This document shows positions 17,601 through 26,447 of a stretch of 64,000 bases of DNA, piece by piece. The notes under the pieces are model-generated. The model was not told where the DNA came from and ran no database searches. It saw only the letters and a program-made list of their open reading frames with translations. Positions within the stretch are counted from its first letter, which is position 1, and each line of letters begins with the position of its first letter. Origin of the DNA: Micromonospora lupini (GTDB lineage: Bacteria; Actinomycetota; Actinomycetes; Mycobacteriales; Micromonosporaceae). The stretch covers positions 744,001 through 808,000 of the forward strand of contig NZ_JAPENL010000001.1 of NCBI RefSeq assembly GCF_026342015.1, read 5' to 3'. The translations under genes were made by a program, and so were the position numbers.

Positions 17601-19658
17601 GATCTGGGCGCGTACGAGGCGTACCTGCACGAGCTGGACTCTCTCGGTCTCGCCGCCATGCTGGACACCCTGCGCGCCGCGGGCCTCGCGCTCGACGACC
17701 GCCCGCACAGCCTCGCCGAGGTGTACGCCGCCACCCGCGTCGCGCCCCGGCACCGCCGGCTGCTGCGCCGCTGGCTGCGGGCGCTCACCGACAGCGGGGT
17801 GCTGCGCCACGACGACGACGGCTACCGGCTGGCCGGTGCGCCACCACCTGCCGCGCGGGCCTGGGACGCGGTGGCCGAGCGGGCGGCCGCGGTCGGCGAG
17901 TCCCCCGAGCTGGTCCGCTACTTCCAGGCCAGCGCCACCGCGCTGCCGGCGCTGCTGCGCGGCGACGAGGACCCCCTCGCGCTGCTGTTCCCCGGCGGTG
18001 AGCTGGCCGTGTCGGACAACCTTTACGCCGACGCCCTGTTCAACAGGTGGGCCAACGCGGTCGCGGCGGCGACCGTCAGGTCGCTGGCCGAGCGGCTCGA
18101 CGGGCCGGTGCGCATCGTCGAGGTCGGCGCCGGGTCCGGCGGTACGACAGCGGCGGTGCTCGACGCGCTTGACGGCCTCGACGTCGACTACCTCTACACC
18201 GACCTGTCCGCGTTCTTCCTCGGCGCCGGCCGGCAGCGCTTCGCCGACCGGCCGGGGCTGCGTTTCGCGCAGCTCGACCTCGACGCCGACCTGGCCGGGC
18301 AGGGCATGGCCCCGAACAGCGCCGACATCGTGATCGCCGGCGACGTCCTGCACGCCACCCGGGACGTGCCGGCCACGCTGGCCCGGCTGCGCGGCCTGCT
18401 CGCCCCCGGTGGGCACCTGGTGCTGCTGGAGATGACCCGGGAGCACTACCAGATCATGACGTCGCTTGAGCTGTTGGTGCGGCTAGACGACGACCTCGGT
18501 GACTTCGCCGACCTGCGCCAGGGCACCGACCGTACGTTCCTCACCGCTGACGAGTGGCGGGGCCTGCTCGGTGCCGCCGGTGCGTCGCCCGTGCTCGACC
18601 TGCCGCCTGCCGCCGACCCGATGGCCGGGCTCGGCATGCGGATCATCGCCGCGCGGGTGAAGGCCGACCGGCGGCGGGTGGTGCCCGACGAGGTGCGGGC
18701 GCACCTGGCCGACCGGCTGCCCGACTACATGATCCCGGGCGTGTTGCAGGTCGTCGACGACCTGCCCCGCACGGCCAACGGCAAACTGGACCGGGCGGCC
18801 GTACGCCGGCTGGTGGCGGCCACGACCGCCGGTCCCGAGGCGAGCGCCACGGCCCCGCTCACCGAGCTTGAGGAGCAGATCGCTGCCGTCTGGGCCGACG
18901 TGCTGCGGGTGGAGCGGGTCGGTCGGGACGCGGACTTCTTCGCCCTCGGCGGTGACTCGCTGCTCGCCGCGAAACTCGCCGGCCAACTCGCCGAGCGGGT
19001 GCCGGCCGCCGCCGACGTCTTCTTCGACGAGCTGCTGCGCCGGATCCTGGAGCACCCGACGGTCGCGGACCTGGCCGATCACCTGGCCGCCGTGGGCAGC
19101 GTCCGACCCGACGAGGAGCCGGCCGTCAGCGACACCGGCGAGGTGGTGGCGCTGGCCGGTGAGGGCCCGCCCCGCTACGTGCTTGTGCACGACGGCAGCG
19201 GCAGCCTCGACGGGTACGCCGGGCTGGCCGAGCGGCTGGCCGCCACCGGGGCGGTGTGCGGGATCGTGGACGGTGGGCTGCACCGCTACGCGGGTCTCGA
19301 CCCGGCGCCGCTTGTGCAACGCCTCGCCGCCGACTACACGGCCGCGCTTGCCGCGCACGTGTCGGCGGGGGAGTTGGTGCTTGTGGGCCGGGGCGCGGCC
19401 GGCGTGCTGGCGTTGGAGCTGGCCCGGCAGCTCACCGAGTCCGGGGTGGACGTCGCCAACCTGGTGATCGCCGACCCGGTCGACGGCGACGGCTACGGCA
19501 GTTCCCCGTACGCGGGCGACGTCACGCTGCTGTGCCCGGACGAGCCGGACCCGACGAGCGTCGACTGGTGGCGTGACGTGTGCCTGGGCGAGCTGACCGT
19601 GCGACGGGTGCCCGACGATCCGGGCGAGTGGGCCGGCCCGGTCGCCGAGGACCGTTGA
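14631..19658 (+). CDS. NRPS 2: docking domain-Cy-A(MT)-PCP-degenerate TE
   Basis: This 1675-residue protein starts in an ATGA overlap with NRPS 1. Residues 1-55 (LIAELAQVGVHLWEEDGQLRFRAP) are a TubC-type docking domain. Cy3 has intact Asp198, Asp203 and Ser206. A3 (Asp710) reads D-L-Y-N-L-S-L-I-W, the standard Cys code. A methyltransferase (VEVGAGSGG, from Glu1164) is inserted before the last A motifs, as in PchF and HMWP1, and would C-methylate the cysteine. The PCP has Ser1443. The ~170-residue C-terminal TE-like domain reads GRGAAG where GxSxG is expected, so Gly1588 replaces the nucleophile. It should add an alpha-methylated thiazoline, but hydrolytic release by its own TE is unlikely. 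Confidence 0.92.
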   Translation: MNGQDLIAELAQVGVHLWEEDGQLRFRAPTGVLTDKRRAALRQHKEQVLAVLRDAAAPTAVAHPEQRYEPFPLTDVQSAYLLGRGDSFAYGGVGCHGYGELTFPELDVDRLERAWHQIVARHDMLRAVVNRDGSQQVRPDVPAYRVEVRDADAAGFADAVAATREELDHRRYDPQQWPLFALRVTRGPHQCVLHFSIDFLICDFVSINILLDELGRRYAGDPPRDELTLTFRDHLLATEPLRGGPRHDADRDWWLARLDDLPPAPELPLRGDATAAPPRFRRLDLRLDPTEWAGLRQRAGQHGISPSGAVLAAYVEVIAAWSVHPRFTVDVTLLNRTPTHPQVDRIVGDFTSVSLLAVEQSPDAPVQERAKRIQAQLWSDLDHRRFSGVDVVRELARRRGADAALMPIVFTSAIGLGGDTGVEGFGELGYGISQTPQVWIDCQNIERSGGLATNWDVREGVLPDGVIDEMFAAYATLLRRLAGTDEAWEELAPVTLPEASARRRAEVNDTAAPLPDGLLHEGVLAQALRTPDRVAVVADDGTLTYRQLTGRATAVAARLAEAGCRPGDLVAVVAEKGWRQVVAVFGVLLAGGAYVPVDTNQPPVRRDLILDGAGIRHVLTEADRVAGDWPERVTPIAVDDCDGPAPTALPTRAVSPDDRAYVIHTSGSTGTPKGVVITHRAALNTVADINARFDVTPDDRVLGLASLGFDLSVYDLFGPPAVGAALVLPAPQRRGDPTHWAELVADNEVTLWNSVPAQVQMLADYLAAAPMVRIPSLRLALLSGDWIPVTLPDQIRDLVPGLAVVSLGGATEAAIWSIIHPIGPVDPSWRSIPYGVPLTNQSWHVRDAALRPRPDWVAGELYIGGAGLALGYLGDEARTAERFVTDPSTGERLYRTGDLGRYRPDGTIEFLGREDFQVKIRGHRIELAEVESALLAHPAVGGATAVVDGDRPLERRLAAVVQPAAVEPGPGQPVDPAGPTAAGAALVAGTDLGAYEAYLHELDSLGLAAMLDTLRAAGLALDDRPHSLAEVYAATRVAPRHRRLLRRWLRALTDSGVLRHDDDGYRLAGAPPPAARAWDAVAERAAAVGESPELVRYFQASATALPALLRGDEDPLALLFPGGELAVSDNLYADALFNRWANAVAAATVRSLAERLDGPVRIVEVGAGSGGTTAAVLDALDGLDVDYLYTDLSAFFLGAGRQRFADRPGLRFAQLDLDADLAGQGMAPNSADIVIAGDVLHATRDVPATLARLRGLLAPGGHLVLLEMTREHYQIMTSLELLVRLDDDLGDFADLRQGTDRTFLTADEWRGLLGAAGASPVLDLPPAADPMAGLGMRIIAARVKADRRRVVPDEVRAHLADRLPDYMIPGVLQVVDDLPRTANGKLDRAAVRRLVAATTAGPEASATAPLTELEEQIAAVWADVLRVERVGRDADFFALGGDSLLAAKLAGQLAERVPAAADVFFDELLRRILEHPTVADLADHLAAVGSVRPDEEPAVSDTGEVVALAGEGPPRYVLVHDGSGSLDGYAGLAERLAATGAVCGIVDGGLHRYAGLDPAPLVQRLAADYTAALAAHVSAGELVLVGRGAAGVLALELARQLTESGVDVANLVIADPVDGDGYGSSPYAGDVTLLCPDEPDPTSVDWWRDVCLGELTVRRVPDDPGEWAGPVAEDR

Positions 19659-19659
19659 C

Positions 19660-20769
19660 ATGGCAGCGACTGTCGCCCTGGTCGGCGCCAGCGGCGGGGT
19701 GGGCCGGCACGCCCTGGCGCACCTGCTGGCCTGGGGCGTGGACGACGTACGCGCCGGCGCCCGTGACCCGGCCCGACTCGGGCCGGACCACCCGCGGGTC
19801 CAGGCGCGCGCCGTGGACGTCACCGACCCGGCGAGCCTGGACGCGTTCTGCGCCGGCTGCCACACAGTCGTCAACTGCGCCGGGCCGGCGGCCTCGATCG
19901 GCGACACGGTGGCCCGCGCGGCCGCCCGCAGCGGCGCCGGCTACGTCGACGCGGCCGGCGACGACCCGCTGCACGCGGTGGTGTCCGCCCTGCCCGGGGC
20001 CGCCGACCGGGTCGCGGTGCTCTCCGCCGGGCTGATGCCCGGCCTGTCCGGGCTGCTCCCCGCCCACCTCGCGGCGCAGACGCCGGGGGCTCGGCGGATG
20101 ACCGGGTACGTCGGCGGTCGCGACGGGTTCACGCCCGGCGCCGCCCTGGACTTCCTCGCCGTCGGCACCGCCGAGTACGGCGAGCCGTCGGCCGCGTGGC
20201 GTGACGGCGCGCGACGCAGCCGCGCCCTCGCGGCCAGGGCGGAGGCGCCGGTGCCGTTCTTCGACGAGCCGGTGCTGTTGCAGCCGTACCTCAGCACCGA
20301 GACCGAGCGACTCGCCCGCCGGCTGGGCCTGACCGACGTCGACTGGTGGTCGGCGTTCGCCGGCAGCCGGTTGCCGGCGGCGCTCGCCGCGGGGGCCCGC
20401 CGAGCGGGCGACGGCGCGACGGCGGCGCAACTCGCCGACGCGGCCGCGCAGGTGTGCCGGGCGGCCGAGCTGGACACCTTCGGGCGGCCCCGCTACCAGC
20501 TGCTGGTCGTCGAGCTGACCGGCCCGGCGGGCGCCCGTGTGCTGGTCTGTCGGGGGACCGGCGCGAACGCGCTCACCGGCGCGGCGGTAGCCCTCGGCGC
20601 CCTCGCGGTCGCCGCCGGCGACGTGCCACCCGGTGTGCACCACCTGGCCGACGCGGTGGATCCCGGGTGGGCGGTGGACCTGCTGCGCACCAGCCCGGCG
20701 GTCACGTCACTGCGCGTCGAGGACGGCCCGTTGGGGTCGTACGACCTGATCGAGGAGGGGGTGGCGTGA
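19660..20769 (+). CDS. saccharopine-dehydrogenase-like NAD(P)-dependent oxidoreductase
   Basis: In this 369-residue protein the N-terminus has a Rossmann site (VALVGASGGVGRHALAHLL) followed by VVNCAGPAASIGDTVARAA and GYVDAAGDDPLH, the pattern of saccharopine-dehydrogenase-like proteins. It follows NRPS 2 with a single base between the stop and its ATG, and overlaps the thiazolinyl imide reductase gene (GTGA). Position suggests redox work on the azoline chain or its terminus, for example reductive handling of the thioester or imine. The sequence does not fix the substrate. Confidence 0.7.
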   Translation: MAATVALVGASGGVGRHALAHLLAWGVDDVRAGARDPARLGPDHPRVQARAVDVTDPASLDAFCAGCHTVVNCAGPAASIGDTVARAAARSGAGYVDAAGDDPLHAVVSALPGAADRVAVLSAGLMPGLSGLLPAHLAAQTPGARRMTGYVGGRDGFTPGAALDFLAVGTAEYGEPSAAWRDGARRSRALAARAEAPVPFFDEPVLLQPYLSTETERLARRLGLTDVDWWSAFAGSRLPAALAAGARRAGDGATAAQLADAAAQVCRAAELDTFGRPRYQLLVVELTGPAGARVLVCRGTGANALTGAAVALGALAVAAGDVPPGVHHLADAVDPGWAVDLLRTSPAVTSLRVEDGPLGSYDLIEEGVA

Positions 20770-22067
20770 AACCGAGAGTGCTTGTCGCCGGCACCAAGTT
20801 CGGCCAGGTGTACCTGCAGGCGTTCCGGCAGCCGGACTTCCCGTTCGAGCTGGCCGGGATCCTCGCCGGGGGCAGCGCCCGGTCCGCGGCCTGCGCCCGG
20901 CACTACGGGGTGCCGCTGTGGACCGACGTCGCCGAGGTGCCCGAGGACGTGACGCTCGCCTGCGTGGTCATCCGTGGTGGCCTGCTGGGCGGGCAGGGCG
21001 GCGAGGTGGCCCGGGCGCTGATGCAGCGCGGCCTGCACGTGTTGCAGGAGCATCCGCTGCACCACGACGAACTGGTCGAGTGCCTGCGCACCGCCGGCCG
21101 GGCCGGGGTCGTCTACCACCTGAACTCGTTCTACGTGCACACCGCCCCGGTACGCCGGTTCCTCGCCGCCGCCCGGGCGCTGCTGGCTCGACAGCCGGCC
21201 CGCTACGTCGACGCGGCCTGCGGGTTCCAGGTCGCGTACGCGCTGCTGGACATCCTCGGCCAGGCCCTCGGCGGCGTCCGACCGTGGGGTCTGGCCCCGG
21301 CGGTCGAGCTTCCCGAACAGGTACGCCGGCTGTCCCGGGTGGACGTGCCGTTCCGCAGCCTCGACGGGGTGCTCGCCGGTGTGCCGTTGACGCTGCGGGT
21401 GCAGAACCAGATGGACCCGGCGGACCCGGACAACTACGCGCACCTGCTGCACCGGGTGACAATCGGCACCGAGGCCGGCAACCTGACCCTGGTCAGCACG
21501 CACGGGCCCACGGTGTGGAGCCCTCGGCCGGACTTCCCGCAGCAGGTGCAGGACCGGGGGGTGGGCCGACCGCACTTCGCCGGCGGCGAGAGCGACGACG
21601 CGGACCACCTGGACGTGCCGAGCGCGCAGCCGCTGGCCGACACGGTCGCGCCCAGCTACCGCAAGGTGTTCGACGAGGTCTGGCCGGCCGGTGTCGGGTA
21701 TGCGCTGGGCAATCTGCACGCCGCGGCGCTGGGTGGGCGGAAGCTGGCCCGCCACGGCCAGTACCACCTGAGCCTGTGCCAACTGTGGCAGGACGTCACC
21801 GCCCGGCTCGGGCCACCCGAGCTGGTGCACTCCGTACCGCCGCGGATGTTCGGGGCGTCCGACGTGGCCGACCTGGCCGACGCGGCGGCGAGGGCTGTCG
21901 ATCCGCCGGCCGGCCCGTCGCCGGCGGGGTCGTCGCAGGTCGGCTCGTCGCAGGTCGGCTCGTCGCCGGCCGCCGAACAGCAGGCCGCCGAACAGCCGGC
22001 CGCCGAACAGCCGGCCGGCGATCCGCCGGGCGGCGTGCGGCCGCAGCGGATCGGAGCGCGCTCGTGA
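20766..22067 (+). CDS. thiazolinyl imide reductase (Irp3/PchG-like) with an odd C-terminal tail
   Basis: This 433-residue member of the thiazolinyl imide reductase branch of the Gfo/Idh fold starts VLVAGTKFGQVYLQAF and contains GLHVLQEHPLHHDELVECL and YHLNSFYVHTAPVRRFL. Family enzymes use NADPH to reduce one carrier-bound thiazoline to a thiazolidine during assembly of pyochelin and yersiniabactin. GTG 20766 overlaps the preceding stop. The usual length is about 350-370 residues. Here ~60 residues of Ser/Gly/Gln/Ala/Pro-rich repeats (GSSQVGSSQVGSSP, then AAEQP copies) extend the C-terminus and are probably disordered. Confidence 0.88.
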   Translation: MKPRVLVAGTKFGQVYLQAFRQPDFPFELAGILAGGSARSAACARHYGVPLWTDVAEVPEDVTLACVVIRGGLLGGQGGEVARALMQRGLHVLQEHPLHHDELVECLRTAGRAGVVYHLNSFYVHTAPVRRFLAAARALLARQPARYVDAACGFQVAYALLDILGQALGGVRPWGLAPAVELPEQVRRLSRVDVPFRSLDGVLAGVPLTLRVQNQMDPADPDNYAHLLHRVTIGTEAGNLTLVSTHGPTVWSPRPDFPQQVQDRGVGRPHFAGGESDDADHLDVPSAQPLADTVAPSYRKVFDEVWPAGVGYALGNLHAAALGGRKLARHGQYHLSLCQLWQDVTARLGPPELVHSVPPRMFGASDVADLADAAARAVDPPAGPSPAGSSQVGSSQVGSSPAAEQQAAEQPAAEQPAGDPPGGVRPQRIGARS

Positions 22068-22840
22068 ACCCCCTCGCGCGGACATGGCTGCGCTGCTTCC
22101 GGCCGCTGCGCTGGCCCGCGCTGCGGCTCGTCTGCTTCCCGCACGCCGGAGGCAACGCCGCGTTCTACCGGACCTGGTCGGCGCAGGTGCCCGACGACGT
22201 CGAGGTGCACGGCGTGCAGTATCCGGGCCGGATGGACCGGTCGGCGGAGCCGTTCGCGGCCGACCTGCCGAGCCTCGCCGAGGGCGTCGCGCAGGCGGTG
22301 CGGGCGCTGCCTGCCGACGCGCCCGTCGTCCTGTTCGGGCACAGCCTCGGCGCGTCGGTGGCGTACGAAACGGCACGCCTGTTGGACGGGCCGGGCAGCG
22401 TGCTGCGGGCGCTCGTCGTCTCCGGTCGCCCCGGGCCGGGCCGGCTGCGCGCCACAAGCGTGCACCTGGCCGACGACGACACGCTGTGGGCGGAGACCGG
22501 ACGCCTCGGCGGCACCGGCCGCGAGGCCCTCGACCACGAGGGGGTACGCGCCATCGCCCTGCCGGTGCTGCGCGCCGACTACCGGATCGCCGAGACGTAC
22601 CGCCCGGGGCCACCCGTGCCGCTGCGCGCGCCGGTGCTGGCCTGCGTCGGCGCGGACGACCCCGAGGTCACCGCCGACGAGGCCGGCGACTGGGCGCTGC
22701 GCACACGCGGCGGATTCACGGTGCACACCTTCCCCGGCGGGCACTTCTACCTGCTGGCACGCCGCAACCAGCTCATCGACACCATCCTGCGGACCACGCA
22801 CCGCAGCCCGGTGCCCACCTGGTCGGCGGCCGGCCCGTGA
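22064..22840 (+). CDS. type II (editing/release) thioesterase
   Basis: A 258-residue alpha/beta hydrolase of the GrsT family. It has LVCFPHAGGNAAFYRTW near the start, the nucleophile motif GHSLG, an Asp in GADDPEV and a His in GGHFYL, so the triad is complete. Type II thioesterases remove wrong acyl groups from carrier domains; some also release products. Because the TE at the end of NRPS 2 lacks its serine, this enzyme is one of two local candidates for chain release. It sits in a GTGA overlap with genes on both sides. Confidence 0.88.
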   Translation: MNPLARTWLRCFRPLRWPALRLVCFPHAGGNAAFYRTWSAQVPDDVEVHGVQYPGRMDRSAEPFAADLPSLAEGVAQAVRALPADAPVVLFGHSLGASVAYETARLLDGPGSVLRALVVSGRPGPGRLRATSVHLADDDTLWAETGRLGGTGREALDHEGVRAIALPVLRADYRIAETYRPGPPVPLRAPVLACVGADDPEVTADEAGDWALRTRGGFTVHTFPGGHFYLLARRNQLIDTILRTTHRSPVPTWSAAGP

Positions 22841-23663
22841 TCCCGGCGAGCCTGCACTACCACCGGGCCCGGGACCTCACCGAGGCGCTGGAGCTGCGCC
22901 AGGCGTACGGGGACCAGCTGCGGCCACTTGCCGGCGGGCAGTCGCTGCTGCCGGCGCTCAAGCTGCGCCGGGACCGGGTCGACACAGTGCTCGACCTCGG
23001 CCGGGTCACCGAACTGTCGTACGTGGCGCACCGCGACGACCACCTGGCCGTCGGCGCGCTGACCCGCTACCACCGGCTGCTCGGCGACCCCCTGATCGAC
23101 AGGTACGCCCCGCTGCTGGCGGTCGCGGCCGCGGCTGTCGGTGATCCGCAGGTGCGGCGCCTCGGCACCGTCGGCGGGGCGCTCGCCCAGGCCGATCCGG
23201 CCGCCGACCTGCCCCTGGCCCTGGTCGCGTTGGACGCCGTGGTGGTGTTCCGCAGCGCTACCGGAGCACGACAGGTGCCCGCCGCCGAGCTGGCAGTCGC
23301 GCCTGGCGTGACGGTGTGCCGGCCCGACGAGCTGGTCACCGAGGTACGGGTGCCGCTGCCCGGCCCGGCGCGGTGGCGCTACCGGACGTTCGCCCGCCCG
23401 GCGTTGGAGTGGTCGGTGGTGGCCGTGGCCGTCGCCGACTCCCGGGTGGCGCTGGCCGGGATGGGTCCGACCATCCGGCGGGCGTACGGGGTCGAGGCGG
23501 CACTCGCCGAGGGCGCCGGTGTCACGGTCGCGGCGGCGCGCGCCGACGAGGGGTGCGACCCGCCCGACGACGTACGGGCCTCGGCGGCGTACCGGCGGCA
23601 CCTCAGCCGGGTGCTTGTGGCCCGCGCCCTGACCGATTCCGGCGCCACCGCGGAGGAACCACG

Positions 23664-23667
<4 letters not shown>
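22837..23667 (+). CDS. molybdenum hydroxylase FAD subunit (CoxM-like)
   Basis: The 276-residue protein matches the FAD-binding medium subunit of CO dehydrogenase/xanthine dehydrogenase-type enzymes: [15 protein letters not shown] near the start, then [24 protein letters not shown]. It passes electrons from the 2Fe-2S subunit to FAD. GTG 22837 overlaps the TE stop, and the gene overlaps the 2Fe-2S subunit gene. The molybdopterin-binding large subunit is not next to it; the only candidate in the window is at 38133-40379 on the other strand. Confidence 0.88.
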
Positions 23668-24167
<500 letters not shown>

Positions 24168-24195
24168 CCGCCAGACACCGGAAGGGAGGCCGACC

Positions 24196-25887
24196 ATGTC
24201 GGCGCGTTACGTACTCGGGGTGAACATCGGCTTCCACGACTCCAGCGCAGCTCTGGTCCGCGACGGCGCGCTGTGCGCTCTGGTCGAGCAGGAGCGGGTC
24301 AGCCGCCGCAAGCACGCGGTGGGCCAGCCGCCCGCCGAGGCGATCGCCGCGTGCCTGGCGATGGCGGGCATCGGCGCGCGGGAGGTGGACACCGTCGCCA
24401 TCGGCTGGGACTTCCGGGACATCCCGCTGGGCCGCAACCGACGGTTCACCACCGAGGGGCTGCGGGCCATGCTCTTCCCCGACGACGAGGACCTGACCAT
24501 GCCCGCGGTCCGCTGGGTGCCGCACCACGTCGCGCACGCGGCCAGCGCCGTGTACAGCTACGACTGCGACGAGGCCGCCGTCCTGGTCCTCGACGGTGCC
24601 GGCGAGACGCAGTCGACCTCGTTCGGCAGGTACGCCGACGGCGAGATCGAGATCCTGCGGGAGTGGCCCGTGGAGCAGTCCCTGGGCTTCTACTACAACG
24701 CCGCCGCCGAGTGGGCCGGGCTGGGCTACTGGGGCACCGGCAAGCTGATGGGCCTCGCCGCCTACGGCAGACCGGGTCCGGGAGCGCCTGTGCGACCGGT
24801 TCAGGGCGGGTACGAGCTGGTCCGCGGCACGCCCACCGCCGAGGTCCCCAGCCGACGGGCCGCGACGCTCGGCCCGCTGATGGCGTACTACCCGGCCGTC
24901 GCCGAGTCGCTCAAACCCGAGTTCGGCAAGCTGTTCCCGTACGCGCCGCGCACCGGCGAGGAGCCCATCGCGTACGCGGACTTCGCCGCGACGATCCAGC
25001 AGGGGCTGGAGGAGACGGTGCTGTCCCTGGCGGCCGAGCTGCGTCGGCGGGTCGACACCCCGGTGCTGGCGCTCGCCGGCGGGGTGGCGATGAACTGCAC
25101 CATGATCGGTGTGCTGGTCCGCAGTGGACTCTTCGATCAGGTATACGTTCCGCCGGTGCCCACCGACGCGGGGGTGTCCCTGGGGGCGGCGCTCGTCGCG
25201 GCGCGCGAGTGCGGGGAGTTCACGCCCACCCGCATCGACCACGCGTACTGGGGTCAGCCGATCACCACTGAGGCCGGTGAGGCGGCCGCCGCGCGCGCCG
25301 GCATGGTGCACCGCCGCCTCGGCGACGACGAGTTGGCCCGCTCCGTGGCAGGTGAACTCGCCCGCGGCCGGATCGTGGGCTGGGCGCGCGGCCGGGCGGA
25401 GATCGGGCAACGGGCGCTCGGCGCACGCAGTCTGCTTGCCGATCCGCGGTCCCGACGCAACCTGGAGCGCCTCAACGTGCTCAAGGGCCGGGAGATGTGG
25501 CGTCCGGTCGCGCCGAGCATTCTCGCCGAGCACGTGTCGGAGCTGATCGAGGGGCCGGTCGGCGAACCGTCGCGGTTCATGCTGGCCGCCGCGTCGCTGC
25601 GCCCGGACGCCCGGCTGCGGGTCCCGGCGGTGGCCCACGTGGACGGCTCGGCCCGCCCGCAGACCGTGCACCGCGACACCAACCCCGGCTACTGGGCGCT
25701 CATCGAGCAGTTCCGGCAGCTCACCGGCGTCCCGGCGGTGGTCAACACGTCGTTCAACCTGGCCGGTGACCCGATCGTGAACTCGGCCGCCGACGCGGTC
25801 GACACCTTCGTACGCGCCAAGGAGATCGACCTGCTGGTGCTCGGCGACGCGGTGGTGGCCCGCAGCGAGGCGGACCTGCCGGCCTGA
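24196..25887 (+). CDS. O-carbamoyltransferase (NodU/CmcH/TobZ family)
   Basis: A 563-residue enzyme with the N-terminal Kae1-like domain (VLGVNIGFHDSSAALVRDG, HHVAHAASA, GGVAMNC) and the C-terminal YrdC-like part (GRAEIGQRALGARSLLADPR, VVNTSFN). Family members make carbamoyl adenylate from carbamoyl phosphate and ATP, then transfer the carbamoyl group to a hydroxyl. A GAAGGGAGG ribosome site lies 6 nt before the ATG. It is the last gene of the NRPS operon and is followed by a strong hairpin. The product is therefore predicted to carry a carbamate ester, presumably on a hydroxyl made by one of the oxygenases. Confidence 0.9.
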   Translation: MSARYVLGVNIGFHDSSAALVRDGALCALVEQERVSRRKHAVGQPPAEAIAACLAMAGIGAREVDTVAIGWDFRDIPLGRNRRFTTEGLRAMLFPDDEDLTMPAVRWVPHHVAHAASAVYSYDCDEAAVLVLDGAGETQSTSFGRYADGEIEILREWPVEQSLGFYYNAAAEWAGLGYWGTGKLMGLAAYGRPGPGAPVRPVQGGYELVRGTPTAEVPSRRAATLGPLMAYYPAVAESLKPEFGKLFPYAPRTGEEPIAYADFAATIQQGLEETVLSLAAELRRRVDTPVLALAGGVAMNCTMIGVLVRSGLFDQVYVPPVPTDAGVSLGAALVAARECGEFTPTRIDHAYWGQPITTEAGEAAAARAGMVHRRLGDDELARSVAGELARGRIVGWARGRAEIGQRALGARSLLADPRSRRNLERLNVLKGREMWRPVAPSILAEHVSELIEGPVGEPSRFMLAAASLRPDARLRVPAVAHVDGSARPQTVHRDTNPGYWALIEQFRQLTGVPAVVNTSFNLAGDPIVNSAADAVDTFVRAKEIDLLVLGDAVVARSEADLPA

Positions 25888-25895
25888 CGTGCGAC

Positions 25896-25919
25896 GGGGC
25901 CGCCCGACCGGGCGGCCCC
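25896..25919. terminator. perfect 10-bp hairpin ending the NRPS operon
   Basis: GGGGCCGCCC (25896-25905) and GGGCGGCCCC (25910-25919) pair perfectly around a 4-nt loop, just past the carbamoyltransferase stop and before the stop of the convergent VOC gene. It probably works in both directions. Confidence 0.75.
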
Positions 25920-25935
25920 AACGGGTCGAGCGGGC

Positions 25936-26436
25936 TCAGACGCGGGTCGACTGGCGTTTGTTGCGCCACACCTGGCGGAGCCGGTCGACGAAGAAGTCCC
26001 GGTTCACCCAGTAGAACTCCAGCCAGATGTTGTCCGGGTCGCGCAGCCAGATCTGCGACCCCGCCTCGTGCTTCGACGTCGTGATGCCGGAGTGCGCGAC
26101 GCCGACGGTGTCCAGGTGGGCCACCCACTCGTCCAGGTCGCCGCGTTCGGGCACGTGGTAGGCCAGGTGGTGCAGCCCGGGGCGCCGCTCGTCGAAACGG
26201 TCGCCATTGGCGCCGGTGGGGCCGTCGGCGCCGGTCTCGGGTGGGTCCTCGACGCAGCCCAGCACCACCGAGGCGAACGACGCCGTGTGCAGCAGGGTGC
26301 GGAAGCGGAAGCCGGACTCCTGTGGGGTGACGTCGTTGACCACCACCATCTCGAACACCGAGCAGTAGAACGCGGTGCTGCGCTCCAGGTCGACGACTGT
26401 GAGGTTGATGTGGTTACGACCGTCCAGGCGTGGCAT
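25936..26436 (-). CDS. VOC-family (glyoxalase/dioxygenase fold) protein
   Basis: The 166-residue protein has two VOC modules: HINLTVVDLERSTAFYCSVF at the start, then HHLAYHVPERGDLDEWVAHL and LRDPDNIWLEFYWV at the end. His10, His88 and Glu-type ligand positions look present, so metal binding is plausible. Such proteins include ring-opening dioxygenases, isomerases and resistance proteins. It lies 11 bp after the O-methyltransferase in the same minus-strand operon, with GAGGAGG as ribosome site. The function in this pathway is unknown. Confidence 0.75.
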   Translation of the reverse strand: MPRLDGRNHINLTVVDLERSTAFYCSVFEMVVVNDVTPQESGFRFRTLLHTASFASVVLGCVEDPPETGADGPTGANGDRFDERRPGLHHLAYHVPERGDLDEWVAHLDTVGVAHSGITTSKHEAGSQIWLRDPDNIWLEFYWVNRDFFVDRLRQVWRNKRQSTRV

Positions 26437-26447
26437 CGCCGGCCTCC

